Source of the DNA: Cacajao melanocephalus
Taxonomy: Eukaryota; Chordata; Mammalia; Primates; Pitheciidae
Assembly (NCBI GenBank): GCA_963573385.1
Contig: CAUYLG010009122.1
Location: 62,001-126,000, forward strand
Direction of reading: 5' to 3'
Length of the DNA: 64,000 nt
In this document: positions 25,589 to 42,149 of the stretch, piece by piece
How positions within the stretch are numbered: the stretch's first letter is position 1
How the letters are laid out: each line of letters begins with the position of its first letter
The notes under the pieces: generated by a model
Database searches by the model: none
What the model was told of the DNA's origin: nothing
Seen by the model: the letters and a program-made list of their open reading frames with translations, nothing else
Made by a program: the position numbers and the translations under genes

Positions 25589-26418
25589 AATTTTGAGGCC
25601 GACTGGGGTAAAGAAGCCTGGATGGCTGGATCCCAGGAGAAAATAGGAATAATGTTCATTCATTCATTCATGTCTCTTGGAATACCTGAAGATATTTTGT
25701 GATCTTGCAGAAGGATGGAGGAAGACAAAACAATTTCTTACCTATTCTAGAGGCAGAACAAGTTTTATTCCCTTCTGGAAATTTCTGTTCAAATATAGGA
25801 GACAGGAAAAAGTGAAAAAGGCCACAGCTCCCATTATAGAAATTGCTGATTCTATTGTGTCAGTCTATATGAATTTGATGTTTTCTTCAGCAAAATGGTC
25901 AAATATTAGCTGTTTCATATGGCTCAAACTTGTAAATTCTGCCTGGACTTTTCTGGAAGGTGCCTTCCCTCTCTGCTGCTTTTGATGAGTATAGTAACTT
26001 CCACGTTCAATTCAAAGTGAGTAGGATTCTTCTATACGCATAATTCTATTAAACAAGTCCCTTCATTCAGAACCTGGTGGTTTAACTCCTTCACCCTTTC
26101 ATGCCTACACTTGGGGTAGGCCACATTAGCAGAACTCAGTTAATTTTAGAAATGAAGATGCTCAAATCAGACTTAGGAAACGGCATTTATCTTTCTCTAA
26201 CTTGTATATGACTTTATTTTTAATATAAATTATGTTTATGGTATTACTTAATTAAAATGATCCTTTTAGTTCTAGAAGCATAGTGGATGTTTTTTTATTC
26301 ACTCCTAGCTGTCTTCCAACTAATGCAGGCCTAAACAAGTCCACTGTCCACCTGGCACTGTATTCCAAAGACAGCCTATGTAGAGAGAGGCCATTTCCTC
26401 AGACATCCAGTTACACTC
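25589..26418. other. Intergenic, short (ATTC)n only
   Basis: CATTCATTCATTCATG occurs near 25657. The 102-codon plus-strand frame at 25677-25985 has no recognised content. Nothing else could be named. Confidence 0.4.
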
Positions 26419-26795
26419 TGTCTTAGTCCATTTTGTGCTGCTATAAAGAAGCAAAATACCAGAAAGTGGGTAATTTATAAAGGACATAAATGTATTTCTT
26501 GCAGGTCTGCAGGTTAAATCCAAGGCTGAGGGGCCTACATCTAACAAGGGTCTTCTTGCTTAGGCATCCATGGGAGAAGGCAGAGGGCAGGAGAGCATGT
26601 CTGTTGTGGAGGAGAGGAGAAGTAGGGAACTTATCTTTTTATCAGGAACTCACTTGCTGGCTAATGACATTAACCCAGTAATGAGGAAGGAAGCCCTCAA
26701 GACCTAATCAGCTCTTAAAGATCCCACCTCTCAATGCTGTTGCATTGGGGATTAGGTTTCCAACAAGCTTTACGCAACACATTCAAACCATAGCA
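26419..26795 (-). mobile_element. MaLR LTR (MST/MLT1 group), minus strand
   Basis: The plus strand opens with TGTCTTAGTCCATTTTGTGC, then GGGTAATTTATAAAGGACAT, GACCTAATCAGCTCTTAAAG and the closing ATTCAAACCATAGCA. This is the reverse of a MaLR LTR, a solo copy. Confidence 0.88.
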
Positions 26796-30785
<3,990 letters not shown>

Positions 30786-31770
30786 AGCCAGGGGCACTTG
30801 AGCTCTCGTCTCCTTAGGACCTCACACATCCCTCAATGAGCTCTCATCTCTCACACCTTCCCAATTTCCCCAAACTATCTGGGGATAGTTCAAGCCTGGG
30901 CCCTCCAGAGTCACCACCTTCTCAGCAAAACTTCTCAGCATCTTCAAACAGTTGGTGAATGTTCCTTTCACCACATGGTCCTAATGAAAACCTGGCTCCT
31001 TTTGGGGGACACTGTTTTTCCGGGGGCCTTCTCAAGCAGGCCGCTTTCCTCCCCTAACATCTTTGATAACCATACATGGAAGTGGAGGATGACGGCCTCC
31101 TGGCTCCTTATAGTCACTTTCACACATTGTCCCTCCCCAACAAATGCCTTTTCTTGAAGCTCTGACCTCAGACTCTACCACCAGACCACACTGGTCCTTC
31201 TTTGGATAGTCACATCAATTTGTTGGGGTTACGCTACTAAATTTGCTTCATTTGTTGAATGAAGCAAATGAATTGTTAAATTTTATTTCCAGGTTCGCTG
31301 TCACCCTCACCTGGCATCATTCTTAGAGATTTTAATGTCACTGTAAGTAATTCCTCCAACACCGTGACCTCTCAGTCCAACAGCCTCTTTTCCTCCACAG
31401 CGCCTGCTTCCCATTCCCATATAACACCCTGACTTTGTCATCACCAACACCTGCGTCTCATCCATGATCAACTGCAAGCATTCTGTTCTCCAGTCATCTC
31501 CTTCCCTCTCCTATCTCCAGAAACAGTGAGACCTCACAAAATTCAGAATCCATCAAACTACCTTTTCAACATTCCCCTCCCATTCCATGTCACCTAGTTT
31601 ATATTACATGATAATTAGTCTACACTTGGCATCTCTCCTCAACTTCCTCATCCCCCCTCTTTCTGTCGTACTTGCTAGACATAACCCCAAACTTAGTTGA
31701 ATCCAGTTCTCCCTCTATTGCACAACTATACCTGTGTAGCTGAAGTGGTTAAAAAAATACAACCATCCTG

Positions 31771-32324
31771 TTCTTGTGTCAGTTTGCTGAGAATGATGGT
31801 TACCAGTTTCATCCATGTCCCTGCAAAGGACATGAACTCATCCTTTTTTATGGCTGCATGGTATTCCATGGTGTACATGTGCCACATTTTCTTTATCCAA
31901 TCTATTATTGATGGGCATTCGGGTTGATTCCAAGTCTTTGCTATTGTGAACAGTGCTGCAATGAACATATATGTGCATGTGTCTTTATAACAGAATGATT
32001 TATAATCCTTTGGGTATATACCCAGTAATGGGATTGTGAACAGAAAACCAAACACCGCATGTTCTCACCATAAGTGGGTGTTGAACAATGAGAACACATG
32101 GACACAGGGAGGGGAACATCACACACCAGGGCCTGGGGGTAGGGGTCTAGGGGAGGAATAGCAGGGGATGGAGGGATTGGGGAGGGATAGCATTAGGAGA
32201 AATACCTAACGTAGATGATGAGGTGATGGATGCAACAAACCACCACCATGACACGTGTACACCTATGTAACAAACTTGCATGATCTGCACATGTACCCCA
32301 GAACTTAAAAGTATATAAACTTTT
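31771..32324 (+). mobile_element. Simian L1 with 5' inversion (twin priming)
   Basis: 31771-32040 is L1 late ORF2 in antisense. 32041-32324 is the following L1 3' UTR in sense, with an A-rich end. Target duplications AAAAATACAACCATYCTG lie at 31753-31770 and 32325-32342 (17 of 18 bases equal). In L1 coordinates the inverted part ends exactly where the sense part begins. Confidence 0.95.
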
Positions 32325-32946
32325 AAAAATACAACCATTCTGACCAATTTCCTCTTCAAATTCACAAATTCTACTCACATGGAATATTTCCTGCTACCTG
32401 GCTACCTTTCTGCCTGTCTCTGCTTCATTCATTCCCATCTCTTCTTTCGGAGCTCCCCAATTCATGTGTCAAACAGAATCAGGATGCCAGAAGGTATTAC
32501 TTTCTTTAGCCATCTGGGCAAGTGGCAACCAGAACTCCTGAGCTATTTGCCTCCTGCCCCAGTAAACTTGGCCAGCGCTCCAAATCCCCTTCTAGTGGCC
32601 ACTCAAATATTTTCATTTTGTATGTGTGTCATGACTTTAAAATGATGGGGGAAACTGTCTTAAGTGACAGTGCATATGTTATTCTCCTTAAATCCCCAGT
32701 ATCTTCTTTCCCGTTCTTATTCTTAATTAAAGACATTCTTCCCTTCATATTGATAACAACTGTGTCAATTGAAAGAAAACTCACAATTTTCTATCCCCAC
32801 ATCTACCAAGCTACCTCTTCTCCTACGTCTATGAGTGACTTCCCATCCTTCTCACTAAAGGTGATCCCTTCTCTTGTTCCCGGGGTTCCTTGCCTCTCAC
32901 CTATTCAAGGTATCCTGGAAAGACGTTCAATTCTCCCCTGTTCTGC

Positions 32947-33705
<759 letters not shown>

Positions 33706-34080
33706 TCACCTGCCCTCAGTTTCCCATCCATCTACCACCCATTTCTCTCCTTTCCCTTAGAAAAAACTCATGAAGGTCTTTCTTTAGTCTCTATTTCTCT
33801 TCCCAGTATCTCGAATCCTATTAAAATGCTCTTACAGCAGTAAAGAGTGACATTCAAATTGCTATGTCCATTGGTAAACTAGCATTCCTCATCTTAATTA
33901 ACCTATTGCATTTGACTCCCTCCTTCTTAACTTGGATTTGAACACCATTCTCTCTAAATTCTCCTTCCCTATATCATCTCAGTCTCCGTCTCTTTTCCAA
34001 GGCCTCCAAAGTTAGACTGTCTCAGGTTTTCAGTGTTTCTCTTCTATGTTCATTCAGACCCTAGGTAATCTAATCTAGGA

Positions 34081-34236
34081 AGCTTCAAACTCTAAAGTAC
34101 CTACAGATCACCTGGGATCGTGACAATATCCTGATACTGACTCAGCAATTCCAAGGTGGGGTCTGAGATTCTGCAGTTCTAACAAGCTCCCAGGTGATGT
34201 TGATAGTGCAAGTAACAAGAATCTAGTTTGCACTCG
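34081..34236. mobile_element. MER5-like hAT (Charlie) element
   Basis: AGCTTCAAACTCTAAAGTAC, GATCACCTGGGATCG, GGTGGGGTCTGAGATTCTGC and AACAAGCTCCCAGGTGATGT match the MER5 family of short non-autonomous hAT elements. It is nested in the L2. Confidence 0.8.
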
Positions 34237-35404
34237 TGTTAAATGCAATCTCCATTTTGACAACTTTTATAATTGTGTCTCCAATCTGAATCTTCTTCCT
34301 GAACTTCAGACTCAGATTCCACTGCTTGCTTGTCATTACACCAAGATGTCTCAAACTTAACAATGTCTAAAATGTCCGAAATCCTTCCTATCCCACCAAC
34401 TTCCTCATTCTTCCCAGTCTCATTAAATAATTTCATCCTTATAACTCCTCAGACCAAAATCTTTCACATCATCCTTGAGTCCTCTCCTTCTTTCCTACAC
34501 TATATACAATTCATCAGCAAATTTAGATGCTTCTGTTCTGAAGATAAATGCAGAATCTGACCACTTCTCAGATAACTTAGTTGTCACCTCTAGTCCAAGA
34601 TGCTGTGGTCTCTCACCCGGACTATTGCAATAGACTCCTACCTGACCTCCCTGCTTCCATGCACCACACCTTTCAGTCTGGTCTCAACACAGCATCAGAG
34701 TCACCCTGCTAGAATGTCACTCCAATCTCATCACTCTTCACTCAAAACACGCCAAAGGTTTCCCTTATCACTTAAAGTAAAAGCCAGTATTCTTACAGAG
34801 GCTGTAAGATTCTTACAGAGGCAGTATTCTTAGAGTATCTTCCAACCCTCTTCTTCCCCAAGATTCACAGCACCTCCTTGCTTCTCCGCCAACATCCCAA
34901 GCATGATTCTGCCTTTACCTTTGCTCTTCCCTTTGTTTCAAATTCTCTTTAGGACACCCACACAACTGACTTCCTCCTTTATGTTTCTGCTCAATTGCCA
35001 CCATACTAGTTGCCTTTTCACCACGCTACACAAACAATCTAATTCTATGCTTTTTAGTTACCATCTGCTATGTATTTTTAACATTGACTTATTTTTGTCC
35101 CCACCCACTAGAATGTAAGCCTCATGACACTGAGAACTTTGCCTTGCTTACTGCTGTGTTGCTGGCACCTAGAACACATAGACGACACTCAATTTGTTGA
35201 ATGTCTGGTTACTAATTCTCACTTGATGTCCCTACCTCTTTTTTAAAGAACACCTCTGAAGTACCCTCAGGTGCCAGGCACCAGCCTACCGTTGTTGTCC
35301 CTGTTGACAAGCTTCAGTCTCCCCAGGTCACACTGCTGCTAGGCTCCCCTGGTTTCCTGATCATTGCAGTTCTTTCAGCCAGCTGAAAAGCCCAATCAAA
35401 AAAA

Positions 35405-35590
35405 AATCCGTGGTTCTCAACTGTCTGCATATTAGAATCACCTGGGAAGCCTTTCAAGCTATTAGTAACCTAACCCCATCTTCCAAGATTCTTCTTTAAT
35501 TGATTTTGGTTGGAGCCTTGCACCAGTGTTTTCTCAAAATCTCCAGATTTTCGTCATGGTCATCCAGGTGCTTATCTTCCGTAAGCAGAC
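35405..35590. mobile_element. MER5-like hAT element, decayed
   Basis: GTGGTTCTCAACTGTCTGCA and ATTAGAATCACCTGGGAAGC match a MER5-type left part. The right half is strongly diverged. Confidence 0.6.
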
Positions 35591-35657
35591 CCTAAGGGAT
35601 GGCAGATAGAAACAATGTTGATATAAAAACGTATTACAGCCGAAAGGATTCAGAACA

Positions 35658-36171
35658 TGTCATTTTAGAATATTCCACTTCAGCATATTGATCATTCTAA
35701 GCTAAAAGAAACTGAGAACCAGGCAACACAGAAAAGCTCTACCGACTTCTCCGTTACATAAAATAAATTATAAATTCCCTCTTTTGTAAAGGAAATTTAT
35801 ATCTATAAAGAAAATCTTCATGAGTAAAATATCTGTACCAGGAAGAGAACTAATTTTTGGAGACAACTTTATCACCTGAGAGACTTTTATCCGCACAAGG
35901 CAACCTTTATTGACCATACATTTCCTTTACTCACCTTCCCCAAATTTGCCTCCACATCCCCCAAAAGCCCCAAACCCCTATTCCTTTCTGTAGCTCAGGG
36001 TAATATATAAGTCTCAATAATCTAGCTGCTTCCTTGAGTCTTACATTTTTGTGGGACTCCCATGTATATACACATAATTAAAGTTATTTTTCTCCTATTA
36101 ATCTGTCTTATGTCAATTTAATTTGTAAATAAGCTAAATGAGTAGAAGTAAGCAATTTTTCCTTCCCTACA
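35658..36171 (+). mobile_element. ERV LTR (probably ERVL group), plus strand
   Basis: It starts TGTCATTTTAGAATATTCCA, has CCTCCACATCCCCCAAAAGC, TTTGTGGGACTCCCATGTAT and ATTAAAGTTATTTTTCTCCT, and ends CCTTCCCTACA. The TG...CA ends and R/U5-like order support an LTR. No matching target duplication was found, and the family was not settled. Confidence 0.6.
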
Positions 36172-37418
36172 CTGCCAATGATAAGGATTTCCTATGCCCT
36201 TTCCATTTAGAGTAAATGTTCTAGGCCAACCCTCCCCAAAACACAGGATATAAATGACACAAGGAAATAGGGTTATGTAGCCAAACAAATTAAGAAACAT
36301 TACGTATGATATTCCACTCTTACCAAGTCAAAATATACCTTTGGATATTGGAGACCTTGAGAAGTTTTGCAGTAACCTATAGTAGCTCACTAACCAGATC
36401 AAGAAACTGCTGATTTAAGACAATCTCACCCCTTGTTATTACACCTTTAAAGACTTTGGGATGTGTGAGATAGAATCACTTTGACATTAGCAAGACTATT
36501 AAATCAAAGACAGAGGCATAAGCCTTAATCTTAGTAGTGCTAGAAAACATGAGCTTTATCCTGCGGTAAGCATTCTTATTTTCTCAGATTTCTGGAGTTT
36601 CAGACCCCCATGGGAAAGTATAGCAGGGCTGCTTGGCTCTCTCGAGAGGAAAACATAACTAAGAAGTAGTTATCTGACTCCCTGTGTGGGGCACTGTAAA
36701 ATGACTTCCCTCTGATTAAAAATGAGCTAAATTTTCCAATAAGCATACAAACTTTCTAAAGGTTCAAAATCTGGGAGTGTTGTGTAATTTCTAGGAAGAC
36801 CCTTCCTTTTCTAAGCCTCTGAGTTTTTAGAACCTCCTTCACAGAGATTGTGTGAAGAACAAAATGACAATTAGATATAAATGTCTCAAAGTCAATAATT
36901 TAAATCAGAGTTGTTTCAAAGAGTCATCCTGGAGATAAAAGATCAGAAAAACTGAAAAGTGAGGGAATTAATACTAAGCTAAAAGACAATTTCTAGAACA
37001 GTGCGGTGAGCAGCTCTATGAACCAACCCATCAAAATAACCATTACTGGTAAAAAAATTATCAATCATTTAAAGTCTCTGAAAATGGCCCAAAGGACATA
37101 CAGCAAAAGAAGCAGCATTTTTTTTCTAGAAAATATACTGATCTCAGTAAGAACAAAAGTTTATGCACTTTTTACCCACAAGCTGCTCCCTTTCCCTCCC
37201 CCAGCTTGGTGTGATAGAAGCTCTACTTTAGGCTGCTGTGGCCAAGATGATGGCATTCCCTCTTTCTTGAGTTTATAGCCTGGTAGTGTAGTATCACCCT
37301 GGGAAGTGCAGGTAAATAGCAATTCCTATCCCAAGCTCAAGCTCTGTGTTGTAGTGGCTAAATTCCAGATGAGTGAAACTAAACGGTCAGGGGCTCCTTT
37401 CCTGCCTGCAGACCCCTC
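36172..37418. other. Intergenic, no recognised feature
   Basis: No gene or named repeat recognised. The 90-codon frame at 37006-37278 has no known motif. Confidence 0.4.
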
Positions 37419-37788
37419 TGTCTGGATCTATTTTGTGCTGCTATAACAATGCCACAGCTGGGGTAATTTATAATGAACACACATTTGTTGGCTTACAGTT
37501 CTGGAGGCTGGGATGTCCCGTATCAAGGGGCCAGCACCTGGGGAGGGTTTTCTTTCTGTGTCATCCCATGGCAGAAGGCAAAATGGCCAAAAGAGAGCAA
37601 GAAAGAGAGAGAAGGGGGTCTTTTATAATGAACTCCCTGCCATAATGGCATTATTTCATTCATGAGAGCAGAGCCCTCATAGCCTAATCACCTCTTAAAA
37701 GTCCCTCAGGTCCTACTTCTTGGTAATGTTAAAATTATAATTAAATTTCAACATGAATTTGGAGAGGACAAACATTGAAACTGTAGCC
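37419..37788 (-). mobile_element. MaLR LTR (MST/MLT1 group), minus strand
   Basis: The plus strand shows TGTCTGGATCTATTTTGTGC, CAGTTCTGGAGGCTGGGATG, CATGAGAGCAGAGCCCTCAT, TTTCAACATGAATTTGGAGA and a CTGTAGCCCA end. Solo LTR in reverse. Confidence 0.85.
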
Positions 37789-38332
37789 CACTGCAGGGTA
37801 GCCTTTCATCCCAAATATAGCAGGCCAAGAATACTGGGGCCTCAATTGCTCTCACCCCAGCTTGTTCATTGGGTAGAGGCTCTATGCCAGGAGAGGCAAG
37901 CTTACTTAGCAGACCAGAGTCTCCCACCCCCACCCAGCACTTTGCTTTAAAGCGTGGGTGTTACCCCAAGAGAGGTGGGAAATTGTACTTGCTCTTAGTT
38001 CTGAAGCAGTGGCTCAGATATTTTACCAAGGTTTAAATAACACCAGTTCTTCAGCAACGCAGTTTGAATTTTAGTTACCACAGTATATTAACTGTGAATA
38101 ACTGCATAAACTATACATGCCACTAGCTCTTCAGTCCACAAATCACCGTATAGCAGATGTGCATCATGATCAGTGGCCAATCACATCTCTTTTTTCACAG
38201 TCTGTCAGTGATTGGGTGTGGTACAACTACATGTTCATGCACAGACAAAAAAGTATGTGGTTGTGTTGCCTCCTGGTCTCCTAGTGTTAAACCCACCTAA
38301 CATTTTACAAAAACGTACAGTCAAAAAAGAGA
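37789..38332. other. Intergenic, possibly 5' flank of a DNA transposon
   Basis: It precedes the Tigger remnant. I could not find its terminal inverted repeat here. Confidence 0.35.
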
Positions 38333-38985
38333 AATGGCCAACAAAGATACAAGTGTAGCAAAGAAACAAAGAGGGATAATGCTGGAAGTGAAATTCTAAT
38401 TGAAAGTGAGTGGAGTTGTAGAAGAAAGATCTGTTTGTAGCAGTGTTGACACTTCTGCCATTGAAGAGACTATATACACAGCCTGAGGAATTCAGTGGAG
38501 GTGAACTTAATGACGCAAATAGGAAAGTGATTTTGACAAAATAGGAAGATATAAGAATTGGATGACCGGATTAATGTATTTATGGTGGGAATGAGTTTGT
38601 TATAAAAAGGCAAGTTTGATCACCCCCCCTTTCTCTCTTGCTCTCTGTTGGCCTTTGCACCCTCTGCTATGGGATGACACAGCAAGAATGTCTGCAAGAT
38701 GTCCTAGAGGAAGTGACATCAGCAAAAATCATTGCCTTAAACAAACACTTGGAGATATTTTACAACATTGAAATCACAAAGGATAAAATGTTGGAAGCTG
38801 TTCCTAAATTAGAAAGGAGGATGACAACTTGCCCAGGCATAGAAAAGATGCTTTCTTCGTATTGCAAGTTACATAACCAAAAGAAACCAAGTATTCCTCA
38901 AACTACTCTTGATAAGTATGTTAAAAGAAACATTTTAATTCTCAATGTTTCTAATGTTTTAAATTACTTACTAAATAAATATTAG
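38333..38985 (+). pseudogene. Tigger/pogo transposase remnant
   Basis: A frame from ATG at 38333 reads MANKDTSVAKKQRGIMLEVKF before a stop, resembling the N-terminal CENP-B-type helix-turn-helix start (KR..ITLEVK) of Tigger transposases. After an internal deletion, 38638-38985 is open for about 115 codons and resembles the C-terminus of Tigger/pogo transposases, with LERRMTTCPGIEKMLSSY and a QTTLDKYVKR end like the TLxxYFKR tails of TIGD proteins. The catalytic DDE core is missing, so the copy cannot function. The subfamily is unknown. An unrelated chance frame is possible for the C-terminal part, but the two ends in the right order support the call. Confidence 0.5.
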
Positions 38986-40599
38986 TTTCACTATTCTTGT
39001 GCCCCTATTATTTATAACCAACAGTAAGAGCGTTTTTAATTTTTAATATTTTTAAAGGTCATGGAACACTTTTTTCTCATTAATTATTTAAATTATCTTG
39101 CACGGTGATTTTCACAGTGCCATATTAATGTGCAACATGAGGATTACCTATATTTGGGAAGAAATTGAAAATGATATTTTTACATGGAGCGAATATTTGA
39201 GGATATTAAGGATGACTGTTTTTCTAGTGTGCTAATGATAATATGGATCTGTTTCAAAAGAAAAAGAAAGAGAGAAAGCCCTGTCTTTTAGAGATACATA
39301 GAGCCAAAGTTACATGCTATTTGGATTTGCTGAAAATAATATAGGAAGGAAGTATGAGGGAGCATAGATGAAATAAGATTGGCTACGAGCTGATAACTAT
39401 TGAAGTTCAGTGACAGGGATGTGGAGTTTATTATTCTCTATGTCTATTTTTGTATCTATTTTAAATGTCAAAAATTAAAGTTTTAATCGACCAGAAAATG
39501 TCAAAGAATGTAATGGTTGTCTCAGGCTCACTTGGAATGTTTCACTTCTGTGGCTCCATAGCCTGTCAACATTGTTTGGTTCCAGTGCAAATGTGTGGTG
39601 TGAGCTCCAAGCCAGAAGGAAGCTGCATTTGTGCAAGGACACATGGGCTCCTGCTTTGGCTCCTCAAGGACACTGGAGCATTTGACCCAACTGGGAGATA
39701 AGAGAAAACAAAAGTCATAACTTTTTCCTTACAAGAGGATTGCCTATGATGACAAATTTGCTCACACAACTTTTCTTTTAGAATATTAATAAGCCTATGG
39801 TACCTGCTGCCAATGAGAAAACAAAAAAGAAGAAAGATAGTTATATTTAAAATAGTCTTATTTTTAATTAGCTTATAGAACACTGACAAAAATGATGGCT
39901 AATGAATTGTGGCCCAATGTGTTAATCGTTTCTTTTAATAAAACAGAGAAAGTTTATTATTTCTCTATAATTTTTGGTAAATTATGACTTAAATTTCATA
40001 AGGATTAATTGCAAAGTTGATTTTTAAATTTCCTTTGTAAGTATTTGTGTCAATATTTGTCAATTCAGTTTTGGTTTCATTTATCAGCACATTTGCCATT
40101 GCTGATAAAGATTGTTCCTTCTATTATTCCATCAGTGACAAGGGTAAATGGGAAAGAACATAAAGAGCAATTCGTACTCCAAAACTATTCAGGCTTAATT
40201 TCTATTATTCAAACTGGCTTAAGGATAAAATGTCTTCCGGATTCACTTACATTAGTATGTGAGGCTCGGTACTCATTTCTGCTGTTCACATGTGTTCTTT
40301 TGGGAAATTGGCTGTTTTAACAATAGAACCAAATCTCCACAAGGCAGCAGGCTTTGAAGATAAAATTGTATTTTTTGTACAGCTTCTGTACTTCAATGAA
40401 TAGAAGATGTACTGGAAGTATATCATAACTTTTGATCCAAGTAACTTTTTAGAATTAAGGCCAGCATTAGCCTATTCACTTAAAAATTGTTGACCACCTA
40501 CCATAATGTACTTTACCATTTTACAACTAGAGAAACTGAAGCAGGCTATTTCCCTCACCCCCTTCATGGGACATGAGACAGGGGTGCCTCACTGACTCA
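38986..40599. other. Intergenic, no recognised feature
   Basis: AT-rich. Part may be the untranslated end of the Tigger copy. The right end falls where the known CFTR +6.8 kb regulatory region would project in human (inference). Confidence 0.35.
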
Positions 40600-41385
40600 T
40601 CTCACCCCATCTACCCCTTGTGGGAGGGAGCGTGTGAATGAATGAGTGCAGGAACCAGAATGAGTGAGTGCAAGAACCAGCCAGCCACTTCTGGGCGCCG
40701 GCAGGAGCAAACGCTGTGCCAGCCTGCAGCAGCATCCAGGTACGGGTGCCTGTGAGCCTGAAGGCCCAGAGGGCATGTTATAGTGTTCTTTTAGCTCTGC
40801 TGTCTGTAGATTGCTTAAGTGTTAACAGCTCAGTGGGCTCTTTGCCTTTTCATGTGAGGCAGCTGCCCTCCACCAGCAAGGGAAAAGTGCCAGAATGACA
40901 GCCTTTTGTATCCACACTCGTGGCTCCCAAGCTGGTCTGGCATCCAGGAAAAATGAAGTCACATGAATGAATTGAAGGATGGTAAATGCAGGGGATCTTA
41001 TTGCTGATGAAAATGGCTTTCAGTGGGAAGGGGAGCTGAACAGGGTATGGGGCAGGTAGGTGATCTTCCCCTGAAGTCCTGCCATCTCCTGTCCGATTCT
41101 TCTCCAAAGTTATGCTGTCAAGCTGTTGGTCTGAAGTCAAGCTACTTCTCTCCAATGTTCTCTTACAGTTCCATCTACCAGCTGAGTCTGGGGTTTTTAT
41201 AGGCACAGGATGGGGTGAGTCAAGCCAGGAGTAGTTTAGAAAAAGGCGACATTCAGATGGGAAAACGGGGATAGAATTTCTCACTTTATGCTGCAGTTTA
41301 AGGTTTTTCGGACTGAGGGTGGGGTTTTGCCAGGGACTCACCTTTTTCTGCCTAGAATTTCTCTGCCCCCTGTCCCTATCAAAAC
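40600..41385 (-). mobile_element. Class I-like ERV LTR, minus strand
   Basis: Read on the minus strand it has CCTATAAAAACCCCAGACTC (TATA-box type; plus positions about 41185-41203), an R-like AATAAGATCC with TGCATTTACC, and a U5-like CTGGATGCTGCTGC tail. GC content is higher than the flanks. The 163-codon minus frame here is LTR sequence, not a host gene. The family is unresolved. Confidence 0.6.
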
Positions 41386-41504
41386 TGAGTTATTAATCAG
41401 AAAATGAGTATTCCCACTGCATGGAATTAAGGATAAACCCAAAATTTTGCCAAGACCTCTCCCTTCTCTGAGAAAGTACACAGATATTGAGAAAGTACAC
41501 AAGT

Positions 41505-41735
41505 ACACATGAGCCGCCTCACATGAAAAGGGAAAGAGCCCACTGAGCTGTTAACACTTAAGCTGTCAGTAGACCGTAGACTGCAGAGCTTAAAGAACAC
41601 TGCAACATGCCCTCTGGGCCTACAGGCTTGCAGGCTCCCCGTTCCCTGTCAACTGAAAATGACTTGGGTCTCTTAGCTCTTCACACTGGGAGCAGCTTCT
41701 AAGTCCAAACCTAACAATTTGGAGTTCTCGTGCTC
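41505..41735 (+). mobile_element. Second, inverted copy of the LTR U5 part
   Basis: 41513-41643 matches the reverse complement of 40741-40863 at roughly 85% by eye, sharing ACTGAGCTGTTAACACTTAA and GCCCTCTGGGCC. It continues to AACAATTTGGAGTTCTCGTG, which resembles an LTR end followed by a primer-binding region. Confidence 0.6.
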
Positions 41736-42149
41736 CAGTGTATTTGTCTTGCATTTATAGGTTTTTTTCACTGTATTTTTAAATAAGGAGTTGTGATTGT
41801 CCATACCTGTTTTAACAGGTCAAACAGGTTTTTATATTGAGCTCTTTAAACCTCATTTTAAATTGTCTTCCACATAGTATTTGAGCTTCTTTCTTTAGTG
41901 AACTACAAAAATATTTACTTTGGGGGTTTTATTAGCCTTTCACTCTAATGGGTAACAATTTCCCAACCATGGAAGGTCCCTGGTTACTGGAAGGAAGTGT
42001 ATTCATTTCAGGTTTTGGGTTTTTTTCCCTCATAATGAAGATAAACAAAGTGAAACAACTAGGAAATAAGAAAGTGTGTGTCAGATAGGAGTGGGCATAG
42101 ACAGGGACAAATAAAGCCTCAAACTCAAGACTTCAGTACAGAAAACAAT
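41736..42149. other. Intergenic, no recognised feature
   Basis: No gene or named repeat recognised. Confidence 0.4.

Noticed and set aside
31726..32055. 109-codon minus frame with L1-like words
   Set aside because: It is the antisense half of the twin-primed L1 (ORF2 end), not a host gene.
40850..41341. 163-codon minus-strand frame, the longest in the window
   Set aside because: It lies entirely in the ERV LTR, crosses its TATA-like region and shows no known domain.
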